Assembly (NCBI GenBank): GCA_900541585.1
Contig: UQKD01000002.1
Span: 62,001-126,000, forward strand
Origin: an uncultured Alistipes sp.
Lineage (GTDB): Bacteria > Bacteroidota > Bacteroidia > Bacteroidales > Rikenellaceae
Length of the DNA stretch: 64,000 nucleotides
Direction of reading: 5' to 3'
Shown one piece after another: positions 35,409 through 43,894 of this stretch. The notes below the pieces were generated by a model that saw only the letters and a program-made list of their open reading frames with translations, did no database searches and was not told where the DNA came from. The translations under genes were made by a program, and so were the position numbers. Every line of letters starts with the position of its first letter. Positions within the stretch are counted from its first letter, which is position 1.

Positions 35409-36641
35409 ATGAATCGGATTCAAACGAGTAAAATTTATCCCTGGGTGGTCGTGGCCCTGCTGTGGGTCGTGGCCCTGCTCAACTACATGGACCGCCAGAT
35501 GCTCTCGACGATGCGCGATGCCATGCAGTTCGACATCACGGAGCTTGAATCGGCCGTCAACTTCGGCCGGCTGATGGCCATTTTCCTCTGGATTTACGGC
35601 TTCATGAGTCCCGTGGCGGGGGCCGTCGCCGACCGTATCAGCCGCAAATGGCTCATCGTCGTCTCGTTGGGCGTCTGGTCCACCGTGACGCTGCTGATGG
35701 GCTATTCGACGACCTTCACCCAGATCTACTGGCTGCGGGCGCTGATGGGCGTCAGCGAGGCGCTCTATATTCCGGCCGGGCTGTCGCTGATCGCCGACTA
35801 CTTCACCGGGTCGAGGCGCAGCCTGGCCATCGGCATCCACATGACCGGGCTTTATGTCGGCCAGGCCGTCGGCGGTTTCGGTGCGACGGTGGCCGCGGCC
35901 TTCTCGTGGCAGACGACCTTCCACTGGTTCGGCATCGTCTATGCCCTGGTGCTGATCCTGCTGCTGCACGAAAAACGCCGCGAGAGGCCCGAACCGAAGG
36001 TCGACGCGCCCAAGCCTGCCGGGGAGACCGTCTGGCGGAGCTTCGCGCTGCTCTTCTCGAATATCGCCTTCTGGACGATCCTCTTCTACTTCGCCTCGTC
36101 GTCGCTGCCGGGCTGGGCGACCAAGAACTGGCTCCCGACGCTCTTCTCCGAGAGCCTCCGCATCCCGATGTCGCAGGCCGGACCGCTCTCGACCATCACC
36201 ATCGCCTTTTCGTCGTTCCTGGGCGTGATGATCGGCGGACCGGTGTCCGACCGCTGGGTGCGGCGCAACCTGCGCGGGCGCATCTACACCAGCGCCATCG
36301 GGCTGGCCCTGATGATCCCGGCGCTGGTGCTGCTGGGACTGGGCAGCGGCATGTTCGCAGCCGTGGCCGCGGGGCTTTGCTTCGGTGTGGGCTACGGCAT
36401 GTTCGACGCCAACAACATGCCCATCCTCTGCCAGTTCGTGCCGGCGCGCCAGCGCGCTTCGGCCTACGGGGTGATGAACATGACGGGCGTCTTCGCCGGG
36501 GCCGTCGTTACGAAGGTCCTCGGCGGCTGGGCCGACGGCGGTAACCTCGGACTGGGATTCGCCCTGATGGCGGCCGTTCTCGCGCTGGCACTTTTCATGC
36601 AGCTGACCGTCCTGCGTCCGAAAACCGATAACATGGAGTGA
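35409..36641 (+). CDS. nanT: MFS transporter, probable sialic-acid importer
   Basis: A 410-residue inner-membrane protein with about twelve hydrophobic segments. MFS features: YMDRQMLSTM in the first helix, the loop motif VAGAVADRISRKWL, GVSEALYIPAGLSLIADYF, and GGPVSDRWVRR in the second half; this resembles the anion:cation (ACS/sialate) symporter branch. In Bacteroides the NanT of nanLET is an MFS permease, so uptake of N-acetylneuraminate is the likely job. It lies 18 bp after the sialidase-mutarotase gene, and its stop TGA shares one base with the ATG of the creatininase-family gene. Confidence 0.88.
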   Translation: MNRIQTSKIYPWVVVALLWVVALLNYMDRQMLSTMRDAMQFDITELESAVNFGRLMAIFLWIYGFMSPVAGAVADRISRKWLIVVSLGVWSTVTLLMGYSTTFTQIYWLRALMGVSEALYIPAGLSLIADYFTGSRRSLAIGIHMTGLYVGQAVGGFGATVAAAFSWQTTFHWFGIVYALVLILLLHEKRRERPEPKVDAPKPAGETVWRSFALLFSNIAFWTILFYFASSSLPGWATKNWLPTLFSESLRIPMSQAGPLSTITIAFSSFLGVMIGGPVSDRWVRRNLRGRIYTSAIGLALMIPALVLLGLGSGMFAAVAAGLCFGVGYGMFDANNMPILCQFVPARQRASAYGVMNMTGVFAGAVVTKVLGGWADGGNLGLGFALMAAVLALALFMQLTVLRPKTDNME

Positions 36642-37402
36642 TGAACCGGGAAATAGACCTTTCGGAAACCTGCTACGGCCGGGTCCGCGACCTGCAATAC
36701 GACCTGGCCGTGCTGCCGTGGGGTGCGACGGAGCCTCACAACCTGCATCTGCCTTACCTGACGGACTGCATCCTTGCGCACGACATTGCCGTGGATGCCG
36801 CGCGGAAGGCCCTCGAAACCTGCGGTGTGCGCTGCATGGTGCTGCCGCCCGTGAGCATGGGTTCGCAGAACCCCGGGCAGCGCGAACTGCCGTTCTGCAT
36901 CCATGCCCGTTACGAAACGCAGAAGGCGATCCTCACCGACATCGCGTCGTCGCTCCGGGCGCAGGGCATGCGGCGGCTGGTGATCGTCAACGGTCACGGC
37001 GGCAACTGTTTTAAAAACATGATCCGCGATCTGGCGGTGGAGATGCCCGACCTGCTGATCGCCGCGGGCGACTGGTATGCGGCGTGCCCGGCGCAGGACT
37101 TTTTCGACGAACCGGGCGACCATGCCGACGAACTCGAGACCTCGGTGATGATGCACTATCATCCCGAGCTGGTGAACCTCGCCGAGGCGGGACCGGGGAC
37201 TTCGAAACCTTTTGCAGCGCGCATGCTGAACGAAAAGGTGGTCTGGGTGCCCCGCGACTGGCGGCGGGTGTCGCAGGATACGGGCATCGGCAATCCGGCG
37301 AAAGCCACGGCCGGGAAGGGCCGCCGCTTCGCCGAAGCCGTCGCCGGCCGTTTCGCGGAGTTGTTCTGCGAACTGGCCCGCGGCCCGGTTTACCGGGATT
37401 GA
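36641..37402 (+). CDS. Creatininase-family amidohydrolase ending the nan operon
   Basis: A 253-residue protein of the creatininase/MftE fold. Metal-binding motifs are intact: LPWGATEPHNLHLPYLTD (Glu, His, His and Asp), VNGHGGN, and DHADELETSVMM. Family members hydrolyse cyclic or linear amides, such as creatinine or formamidopyrimidine intermediates. It is joined to nanT by a TGATG overlap, so translation is coupled; a GTG at 36638 is an alternative start. A role in sialic-acid breakdown, for example on a lactam or N-acyl derivative, is plausible but unsupported beyond position. It is the last gene before the terminator at 37426. Confidence 0.85.
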   Translation: MNREIDLSETCYGRVRDLQYDLAVLPWGATEPHNLHLPYLTDCILAHDIAVDAARKALETCGVRCMVLPPVSMGSQNPGQRELPFCIHARYETQKAILTDIASSLRAQGMRRLVIVNGHGGNCFKNMIRDLAVEMPDLLIAAGDWYAACPAQDFFDEPGDHADELETSVMMHYHPELVNLAEAGPGTSKPFAARMLNEKVVWVPRDWRRVSQDTGIGNPAKATAGKGRRFAEAVAGRFAELFCELARGPVYRD

Positions 37403-37425
37403 CGGCGCGGGTCGCCGGGGTGTGA

Positions 37426-37459
37426 AAAAAGCGGCAGACCTCATGGTCTGCCGCTTTTT
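37426..37459. terminator. Bidirectional terminator after the nan operon
   Basis: A 15-bp stem (AAAAAGCGGCAGACC and complement) with a TCAT loop and T/A runs at both ends. It lies 24 bp after the creatininase-family stop and 43 bp from the stop of the convergent decarboxylase gene. Confidence 0.92.
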
Positions 37460-37501
37460 CTTATAGACTGTGGCCGTGTTTTTGCACGTGCCGATCGAGC
37501 C

Positions 37502-38461
37502 TCACCGCCGGATTCCTCCCCGCGAAAGTACCTCCTCGAAGTAGGCAATGGTCTTTAAGAGACCGTCTCGCAGCTGGATTTTCGGCTCCCAGCCGTCGAG
37601 CATGTTGCGGGCGAGCGAGATGTCGGGCTGCCGCTGCTGGGGGTCGTCGGCGGGCAGGGGCAGGTGGACGATTTTCGATTTCGAACCCGTCAGGGAGATC
37701 ACCTCCCGGGCCAGTTCGGCGATGGTGAATTCGTTCGGGTTGCCGATGTTCACCGGGCCGGTGAAATCGTCGGGCGTGTCGTTCATCATGCGCACCATGC
37801 CTTCGATCAGGTCGTCGATGTACTGGAACGAACGGCTCTGCTCGCCGTCGCCGTAGATCGTGATATTGTCGCCCCGCAGCGCCTGGACGATGAAATTCGA
37901 GACCACGCGGCCGTCGTTGATGTCCATTTTCGGACCGTAGGTGTTGAATATGCGGATGATCTTCACGGGAATGCCGTGTTCGCGGTAGTAGCTCATGAAG
38001 AGCGATTCGGCGCAGCGCTTGCCCTCGTCGTAGCACGAGCGGACGCCCAGCGGGTTGACGTGTCCCCAGTAATCCTCCCGCTGGGGGTGGATCAGCGGGT
38101 CGCCGTAGACCTCCGAGGTCGAGGCCTGGAGGATCTTGGCCCGGTTGTATTTGGCCATGCCCAGCATGTTGATCGAGCCGATCACCGACGTTTGGGTGGT
38201 TTTGATCGGATCGTGCTGGTAGTAGATCGGCGAAGCGGGGCAGGCGAGGTTGTAGATCTCCTCGACCTCGGCCATATAGGGATAGACGATGTCGTGGCGG
38301 ATGACCTCGAAATTGGGGTGCGGCAGCAGATGCCGGATATTGCTTTTGTGGCCGGTGAAATAGTTGTCGATGCAGATGATGTCGTTGCCTTCCGCAAGCA
38401 GCCTTTCGCATAGGTGGGAACCGATGAATCCGGCGCCGCCTGATATTAGTATTCGCTTCAT
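37502..38461 (-). CDS. UDP-glucuronate decarboxylase (UDP-xylose synthase) type epimerase/dehydratase
   Basis: A 319-residue extended short-chain dehydrogenase. Features: NAD-binding [12 protein letters not shown] at the N-terminus, [22 protein letters not shown], active-site TSEVYGDP and YDEGKR (the YxxxK pair), and [14 protein letters not shown] with the Arg that binds the carboxylate or phosphate. These are hallmarks of UDP-glucuronate decarboxylases, which make UDP-xylose for polysaccharides; GDP/UDP-sugar epimerases are the alternative. I chose ATG at 38461 (MKRILISGG); a TTG two codons upstream is also open. It is a single gene near the exopolysaccharide cluster and could supply its nucleotide sugars. 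Confidence 0.9.
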   Translation of the reverse strand: MKRILISGGAGFIGSHLCERLLAEGNDIICIDNYFTGHKSNIRHLLPHPNFEVIRHDIVYPYMAEVEEIYNLACPASPIYYQHDPIKTTQTSVIGSINMLGMAKYNRAKILQASTSEVYGDPLIHPQREDYWGHVNPLGVRSCYDEGKRCAESLFMSYYREHGIPVKIIRIFNTYGPKMDINDGRVVSNFIVQALRGDNITIYGDGEQSRSFQYIDDLIEGMVRMMNDTPDDFTGPVNIGNPNEFTIAELAREVISLTGSKSKIVHLPLPADDPQQRQPDISLARNMLDGWEPKIQLRDGLLKTIAYFEEVLSRGGIRR

Positions 38462-38491
38462 TCCCAAGAGGAGAAGATTGATTCAGAAACA

Positions 38492-38499
38492 CAAAGGTA
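38492..38499 (-). promoter_or_regulatory. Candidate -7 element for the UDP-glucuronate decarboxylase gene
   Basis: TACCTTTG on the minus strand fits TAnnTTTG and lies about 30 bp before the ATG. I find no TTG at the expected -33 position. Confidence 0.45.
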
Positions 38500-38520
38500 G
38501 AATTTATATTTAAAATGAAC

Positions 38521-38528
38521 TATCTTTG
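38521..38528 (+). promoter_or_regulatory. Candidate -7 element for the EEP-family gene
   Basis: TATCTTTG fits TAnnTTTG, 39 bp before the ATG at 38568. The -33 element is not recognisable. It is divergent from the element at 38492. Confidence 0.45.
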
Positions 38529-38567
38529 CAGATGAAATAAACAAATTGGGTCGAAAAAACATGCCTT

Positions 38568-39614
38568 ATGGGCCGAAAAGCCGTATCCTGCCTGTTGAAA
38601 ATTCTGGGCGTCGCCTTTACCGCATTGCTGCTGGCGGCAGCCGTCGTGAGCTGGCGCTCGTCGTTCATCTCTCCTGAAGCCGGAAACTTCTGGGCTTCCG
38701 TCGCATTGCTGATGCCCGTCATCCTGGCGCTGAACCTCGCGGCGCTCGTCTGGTGGCTTTTCCGCCGCAAGTGGGGCGTTGCGCTGATGCCCGCCGCGGC
38801 ACTGGCGCTCAATCTGGGGTATATTTCGGCGATGGTCCAGCTGCCCGATTTCGACAGCAAGGGTCCCCATGACATCCGCATCGCCACGCTCAACTCCTTC
38901 GGGTTCCGCCGTCTCGGCCCCACGCCCGTCACGGCCTACGGCATCGCTACGGTGATGAAGCGCGAGCAGGTCGACGTGCTCTGTCTCCAGGAGTTTCCCG
39001 AGGACCGCGCGTTTCCGGCCGACAGCATCGCCCGGTTTTTCGCCGCGCGGATGCCCTACTACGTCGTCCAAAGCGGGCAGGCCATCCTGAGCCGTTTTCC
39101 GATCCTCGACCACCGCTACGTCCGGTTTCCCGACTCGGGCAACGACTACCTGGAGGCGGACCTCCGGGTGGGCGACGACACCGTGCGCGTCTTTTCGGTG
39201 CACCTCCAGACCTCCGGCATTTCGAGCCTGCGCCACCGGTTCCGCAAGGATTACAACAGCAACGCCCCGGTCGAACGGGTGATCGGCGAACTGGAGCGCA
39301 ACAGCCGTATCCGGGCGCAGCAGGTGCGCGAAATCCGTGCGGTGATCGACTCCACGCATTATCCGGTCATCCTTGCCGGGGATTTCAACGACACGCCCTC
39401 CTCCTATACCTACCGCCGGCTCAGGGGCGACATGACGGACGGCTTCCGGGCCGTCGGCAATGGCTTCGGCGGCACGTTCCGCTATCTGGGCGGCGTGCTG
39501 CGCATCGACTACGTCTTCTACGACGACAATTTCACGGGGGTGGGTTACTACATGCCCGACGACGATTTGAGCGACCACAAGGCCGTCATCGCAGAGCTTA
39601 AGCTCCGGCGGTAG
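38568..39614 (+). CDS. Membrane-anchored endonuclease/exonuclease/phosphatase-family protein
   Basis: A 348-residue protein with three hydrophobic segments (about 8-28, 43-65, 71-90) followed by an EEP catalytic domain. Active-site residues are visible: Asn109 (ATLNSFG), Glu142 (LQEFP), Asp272 and Asn274 (AGDFNDTP), Asp314 (RIDYVF) and His337 (SDHKA). The family contains nucleases, phosphodiesterases and lipid phosphatases; the catalytic domain probably faces the periplasm. Similar small three-helix EEP proteins are common in Bacteroidetes, with no firm function. Its 3' end overlaps the convergent histidine kinase gene by 17 bp. Confidence 0.87.
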   Translation: MGRKAVSCLLKILGVAFTALLLAAAVVSWRSSFISPEAGNFWASVALLMPVILALNLAALVWWLFRRKWGVALMPAAALALNLGYISAMVQLPDFDSKGPHDIRIATLNSFGFRRLGPTPVTAYGIATVMKREQVDVLCLQEFPEDRAFPADSIARFFAARMPYYVVQSGQAILSRFPILDHRYVRFPDSGNDYLEADLRVGDDTVRVFSVHLQTSGISSLRHRFRKDYNSNAPVERVIGELERNSRIRAQQVREIRAVIDSTHYPVILAGDFNDTPSSYTYRRLRGDMTDGFRAVGNGFGGTFRYLGGVLRIDYVFYDDNFTGVGYYMPDDDLSDHKAVIAELKLRR

Positions 39615-40767
39615 CCTCGGCGGCCTTTTCCTGTTCGGGCTGTTCCTTGGCGATGGTGAACGTGAAGGTCGAGCCTTCGCCCTCCTTCGATTCGATGGTC
39701 ACCTCGCCGCCGTTGCGGCGGGTGAGGTCCTGCACCAGCTGCAATCCCAGTCCCGATCCCTCTTCGTTCTTCGTTCCGTAGGTGGTGTGGTGGATTTCGG
39801 GGTTGAGCAGTTTGGGAATGTCCTCCTCCTTGATGCCGATGCCGAAGTCGCGGACGGCGATCACGGCATGCGAAGGTGTGTCGCGGACCGAAATGATGAT
39901 GCGTCCGCCCTCTTTGGTATACTTGATGGCGTTGGACATCAGGTTGCGCATGATCGTCTTGACCATGTCCACGTCGCAGTGGACCGTGATCGGGCCGGGA
40001 ATGTCGTATTCGACCTCGATGTTCTTGACCTGCGCCACCGTGTCGGACATCTTGCTGGCGAAAAGCACCACCTCCGAAATGTCCACCTCCTGGAAAACCG
40101 TGTTCATGCGTCCGATCTGGCTCTTGGTCCATTTCAGGAGGTTGTCCAGCAGCATGAAGGTGCTTTCGGTGATGTTGTTGCCCATCGAGAGCATCTCGAA
40201 GTTGTCCTCGCCGATCTGTTCGGCCGTGAGGTTGATCGAAAGCATGTTGAAGACCATCTTGAGCGTGCCGATCGGCGATCGGAGGTCGTGGGCGATCACC
40301 GAATACATCTTGTCGCGCGCCTCGACGGTCTCCTGCAGTTCGTCCCGCTGCTGGAGGATGGTGCGCTGCGCCGCTGCCAGGTAGATGTGGTGGGCCACAC
40401 GGGTGATCAGCTCCTCGTGGTTGAACGGCTTGGAAATGTAGTCGCTGGCTCCGAACTTGAATCCCTTCACGATGTCCTCGGGGTTGTGCAGCGCCGTGAG
40501 GAAAATTACGGGGATGTCCTCGTGCGCGGGGTCCGCCTTCAGCCGTTTCAGCACTTCGTAGCCGTCCAGGTCGGGCATCATGATGTCCAGCAGGATCAGG
40601 TCGGGGTTCACCTCCGCGACTTTTTGCAGCGCTTCGAAACCGCTCGACGCCGTGACGATCTTGTATTTCGCCCGGCTCAACACGGCTTTGAGCAGCATGA
40701 TGTTCGTGGCGATGTCGTCGACCGCGAGGATGGTGTAATCCTCGGGCTTGATGGCAATGTTTTTCAT
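39598..40767 (-). CDS. Receiver-histidine kinase (response-regulator domain fused to HisKA-HATPase)
   Basis: A 389-residue cytoplasmic protein. Residues about 12-128 are a receiver domain with Asp17/Asp18, phospho-acceptor Asp61 (LLDIMMPD) and Lys113 (SKPFN). A short coiled linker leads to HisKA with phospho-acceptor His160 (IAHDLRSPIG) and an HATPase with MRNLMSNAIKYT, DFGIGI and GSGLGLQLV. There is no transmembrane segment and no output domain. Signal probably enters through phosphorylation of the receiver by another kinase. I chose ATG at 40767 (MKNIAIKPEDY); the longer frame to 40821 crosses the consensus promoter. It lies downstream of the exopolysaccharide operon on the same strand. The C-terminus overlaps the EEP gene. 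Confidence 0.92.
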   Translation of the reverse strand: MKNIAIKPEDYTILAVDDIATNIMLLKAVLSRAKYKIVTASSGFEALQKVAEVNPDLILLDIMMPDLDGYEVLKRLKADPAHEDIPVIFLTALHNPEDIVKGFKFGASDYISKPFNHEELITRVAHHIYLAAAQRTILQQRDELQETVEARDKMYSVIAHDLRSPIGTLKMVFNMLSINLTAEQIGEDNFEMLSMGNNITESTFMLLDNLLKWTKSQIGRMNTVFQEVDISEVVLFASKMSDTVAQVKNIEVEYDIPGPITVHCDVDMVKTIMRNLMSNAIKYTKEGGRIIISVRDTPSHAVIAVRDFGIGIKEEDIPKLLNPEIHHTTYGTKNEEGSGLGLQLVQDLTRRNGGEVTIESKEGEGSTFTFTIAKEQPEQEKAAEATAGA

Positions 40768-40790
40768 GGCAGTCAGCAGTTTATAACCAA

Positions 40791-40822
40791 CAAATCTAAT
40801 AAAAAAATCGGGCTTGTGCAAA
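40791..40822 (-). promoter_or_regulatory. Consensus promoter of the receiver-histidine kinase gene
   Basis: On the minus strand TTTG (40822-40819), a 20-bp spacer and TAGATTTG (40798-40791) fit the consensus. It lies between the last exopolysaccharide gene and the kinase ATG at 40767, so the kinase has its own promoter although no terminator separates it from the operon. Confidence 0.78.
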
Positions 40823-40825
40823 AAA

Positions 40826-41998
40826 TCATGCGCGGCGGGCCTTTTCCCACGTCCCGCGGCCCCGGTGGGTTGCCAGATACCAGGCTCCGCGGAAGACGTT
40901 GAGGTTCATGAAGAGGAAATAGTAGGGAACCGAGAGCATGCCGCCGCGGTTTCCGCGGCGTTCGCGCACCCATCCGGCGGCCGCCGCGAGGTAAAAGACC
41001 GCCTGCAGGGCGAGCAGCACGGCGTAAAGTGCCGGATGTCCGGACCAGAGCAGCGCCACGTTGAGGGGCACCAGGGCCGCGAGCGCCACGGGGGTGACGG
41101 TCCACCGCAGCACGCGGTGCGAGACGTACTGGAACCACAGCACCCCGTAGCGGAATGGATTCAACAACTTGCGCAGGCGCCATACCGACTGTAATCCTCC
41201 CGCTGCGATACGGCGTTTGCGCTTGCCCTCCTCGCCCATGTCGGCCGACGGGGTCTCGAGGGCGCAGGCCTCCTTGCAGTAGGCGATCCGGTAGCCGTCG
41301 GCGGCGATGAGCATCGAACAGACGAAGTCGTCCAGCAGCGTGTCTTCGGGCATCGTACGCCATAGGTCGCGCCGCACGGCGAACAGCTCCCCGGCGGCTC
41401 CCACGGCCGAATGAAGGCGGCAGTCCCACTCCTTGAGTTTCGATTCGTATTTCCAGTAGACCCCTTCGGTCGCGGCGGCGCCGGACCCTTCCGCGGCCGC
41501 CACGCGCTTCTCGCCGGCGACGCACCCCACCTGCGGGTCGTCGAAACGGCGCACGATTTCGGCCACGGCTTCGGGGTTGAGCATCGTGTTGGCGTCGGTG
41601 AAGACGACGATCGGGGTATGGATATGCTCCAGCGCACGGTTCAGCGCGGCGGTTTTGCCGCCGCGCCGGGCGTCGTGGAGCACCGTGACCCCAGGATAGG
41701 CGGCCAGCAATTCGGGCGTGCGGTCGGTCGATCCGTCCGTCACCCAGGCGATGTGCAGCCGCCCTTCGGGGTAGACCAGCGCCCGGCAGTTTTCCATTTT
41801 GGCGGCGACGATCTCCTGCTCGTTGTAAGCGGCGATCAGCAGCGTCACTTCGGGTGCTTCGGCCGGGGCGGCGTGTTTCGCGGCGGGGCACACCGCCTCG
41901 CGGAGTTTCACCAGCACGGCGAGCAGGGCGCCGTACCCGACGTAGGTGTAGACGACGAGCAGGGCGCAGGCCCAGAAAACGATGGCTGTGGCAGTCAT
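40826..41998 (-). CDS. Glycosyltransferase family 2, membrane-associated
   Basis: A 390-residue GT-A glycosyltransferase. One N-terminal membrane helix (VFWACALLVVYTYVGYG), nucleotide-binding LLIAAYNEQEIV, WVTDGSTDRT, the metal-binding FTDANTM, and LLDDFV as the acceptor-side acidic motif. Two or three membrane helices lie at about residues 295-370. The topology resembles processive or poly-prenol-linked GT2 enzymes of surface polysaccharides. It is the last gene of the exopolysaccharide operon, 13 bp after the GT32-like gene. The sugar transferred cannot be predicted. Confidence 0.88.
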   Translation of the reverse strand: MTATAIVFWACALLVVYTYVGYGALLAVLVKLREAVCPAAKHAAPAEAPEVTLLIAAYNEQEIVAAKMENCRALVYPEGRLHIAWVTDGSTDRTPELLAAYPGVTVLHDARRGGKTAALNRALEHIHTPIVVFTDANTMLNPEAVAEIVRRFDDPQVGCVAGEKRVAAAEGSGAAATEGVYWKYESKLKEWDCRLHSAVGAAGELFAVRRDLWRTMPEDTLLDDFVCSMLIAADGYRIAYCKEACALETPSADMGEEGKRKRRIAAGGLQSVWRLRKLLNPFRYGVLWFQYVSHRVLRWTVTPVALAALVPLNVALLWSGHPALYAVLLALQAVFYLAAAAGWVRERRGNRGGMLSVPYYFLFMNLNVFRGAWYLATHRGRGTWEKARRA

Positions 41999-42011
41999 GG
42001 CGTCGGTCGGT

Positions 42012-42758
42012 TTATTTGCGGCGGAGCAGCCGTTCGGCTCCCCGGACGAACTTGTATCCGAAGAGGTTGATCAGGAGAGTCCGGGTGCGGTAGTAGGCGA
42101 AGGCCTTGGGCGAGAACCACGAATTCTGGTAGTGGTGGATGGTGTAGGTGTCGGGCGTGAGCATCACCCTGCGCGAGTCGAAGACCTTCGGCGAGAAGTA
42201 ATCCGGCGGCAGGATATAGACCGCTTCGGAGAGGTCCTTCCGTTTCAGGGCTTCGAGGCCTCCCTCGGCCTTCACGATGGGTTTCAGCTGCGGAATCCGC
42301 TCCTGCATGATCTCGGGCAGCATCCGGATGTCGTACGTCCCGTCCTCGCGGACGAATTTGCGCCCTTCGTAGTAGTCGAGGCACTGCTTGATCCAGTCGC
42401 AGCCCTTCTCGGCGCCCAGCACGGCGGCTTCGATCGTCCCGGCGGTCTCGGCCCCCGCGAAATAGGGCAGGTCGAGCAGCGGGTCGAAGCTCCGCAACAC
42501 CTCGACGTCCGAGTCGAGGTAGATGCCTCCGTAGTTGTAGAGGGCGTAGAAACGGATGTAGTCGGCTGCGAAGGCGTATTTCTTCGCCTCGAAGGCCTGC
42601 TTCACCCAGGGCACGGACTCCAGGTCGAAGCGTTCGGTGTCCCAGAGGACGACTTCGTAGTCGGGCAGGTGTTTTTTCCAGCTGGCGAGGCACTTTTCGA
42701 TCTTCGCGGGATAGGGATCTCCGCTCAGCCAGCAGAGGTGGATTTGCTTGGGTATCAT
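42012..42758 (-). CDS. OCH1/GT32-like capsular polysaccharide glycosyltransferase
   Basis: A 248-residue protein beginning MIPKQIHLCWLSGDPYP, the standard start of the DXD-type glycosyltransferase group (Gly_transf_sug). The DXD motif is in GGIYLDSDVEVL; AFAADYIRFYALYNYGG precedes it as usual. I chose ATG at 42758, which overlaps the TGA of the upstream glycosyltransferase (ATGA). The frame is open further upstream, but that region is the other gene in a different frame. Cytoplasmic, transferring one sugar during repeat-unit assembly. Confidence 0.9.
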   Translation of the reverse strand: MIPKQIHLCWLSGDPYPAKIEKCLASWKKHLPDYEVVLWDTERFDLESVPWVKQAFEAKKYAFAADYIRFYALYNYGGIYLDSDVEVLRSFDPLLDLPYFAGAETAGTIEAAVLGAEKGCDWIKQCLDYYEGRKFVREDGTYDIRMLPEIMQERIPQLKPIVKAEGGLEALKRKDLSEAVYILPPDYFSPKVFDSRRVMLTPDTYTIHHYQNSWFSPKAFAYYRTRTLLINLFGYKFVRGAERLLRRK

Positions 42759-43888
42759 GGTTTCTGGAATTTCATTTCGGTCATTACCTTTTGCATCTGC
42801 CGCTCCCACGAGAGCCGTCCCTCGATGGTCGTGCGGATGTGCGCCGGGGTGCGGTCCGCCGTGTCGAGCCAGCCGAGGAGGGCGGTGATATCGAGCGGCG
42901 TGTCGTCGGCCGGAGCCTTCAGAACGTAGGGCATGCCGTCGAAGTCGCTGTCCCGCTCGGAGTAGACGAACGGGATGCCCCGCGCGGCGTATTCGCGGTT
43001 TTTGAGGCTTTTGAGGCTCTCGATGCCGTTGCGGTGGCGGGCGAGACTCGCCACGCCCATGTCGCACCACGCGAACTGGGAGTCGAGCGCCGCGCCCGAG
43101 CGGGGTCCCGTGATTTCGACATACTCGCCGAGGCCGTATGCCTCGATGCTGCGGGCGTAGCCGCCGATCAGGCCGGGCATGCCGTCGCCCACGATGCGGA
43201 GTCTCACCACACGGTCGTGCGGCCCGGCATAGTAGTCTTTCAGCCCTTCGATCACGCGGTCGAAGCCGTGCCACGGGTGGATGTTGGCCAGCGCCAGCAG
43301 CCGCACCTCGCGCGTGATGTCGTGCAGTTCGGTTTTGAGCGGAACGGCGTCGAAGTCGATGCCGTTGGAGATGCGGATGGTCTTCTGTCCGAAGATCTCC
43401 TCGTCGTCGGAGAAGGTGACGATGCGGTCGACCTCGCGGGCCAGGCTGCGGCGGAACAGCCGGTCGACCTGCAACTGGCATTGCTCCTTGAGCCCTGTTT
43501 CGCGGAACTCGGCGTCGTAGGGATAGGTAGGGATTTCGAGGGCGATGCGCACTCCGAGCCGATGCACGCGGCGCAGCCATGCGACGAGCAGCGGATTGGC
43601 GTTCAGGTCGTGGCGGATGTAGAGAAACCCCACCCCTTCGCGGCGGATGTAGTCGGTGATGTCGGCGTAGGAGACGCGTTTGAGCACCTTGGCGCAAAAC
43701 CCGCTCCCGAAGGTGCGGATCACCTCGTCGCCCGCCAGTCGCCGCTGCGTGCCGTCCGGACCGATCTCCAGGTGGCACAGCGCGATCCTTGCGCCGCTCC
43801 GGCGGAGGGCCTCGCACTGGGCGAAAATCTTCTTTGAGATGCCGCTGTGGGCCGAGAATCCGTGGAATACGATGAACAGTCCTTTCAT
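42755..43888 (-). CDS. Glycosyltransferase, GT4-like
   Basis: A 377-residue GT-B type protein. The N-terminus MKGLFIVFHGFSAHSGISKK and the second half (RISNGIDFDAVPL, LLALANIHPWHGFDRVIEGL, RIVGDGMPG, YVEITGPRSG) are typical of GT4 enzymes. The usual ExFG...E motif is replaced by NGIESLKSLKNREYAARGIPFV. It lies 6 bp after the flippase gene and is translationally coupled to the GT32-like gene. Donor and acceptor are unknown. Confidence 0.87.
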   Translation of the reverse strand: MKGLFIVFHGFSAHSGISKKIFAQCEALRRSGARIALCHLEIGPDGTQRRLAGDEVIRTFGSGFCAKVLKRVSYADITDYIRREGVGFLYIRHDLNANPLLVAWLRRVHRLGVRIALEIPTYPYDAEFRETGLKEQCQLQVDRLFRRSLAREVDRIVTFSDDEEIFGQKTIRISNGIDFDAVPLKTELHDITREVRLLALANIHPWHGFDRVIEGLKDYYAGPHDRVVRLRIVGDGMPGLIGGYARSIEAYGLGEYVEITGPRSGAALDSQFAWCDMGVASLARHRNGIESLKSLKNREYAARGIPFVYSERDSDFDGMPYVLKAPADDTPLDITALLGWLDTADRTPAHIRTTIEGRLSWERQMQKVMTEMKFQKP

Positions 43889-43894
43889 GGCGGT

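Noticed and set aside
40768..40821. Longer start for the receiver-kinase at 40821.
   Set aside because: This stretch contains the consensus promoter, and receiver domains normally begin just before the first acidic pair.
42012..43817. A single 601-codon frame covering the GT32-like gene and part of the next gene.
   Set aside because: Only the part after 42758 matches a family; the rest is an out-of-frame reading of the GT4-like gene, which has its own complete frame.
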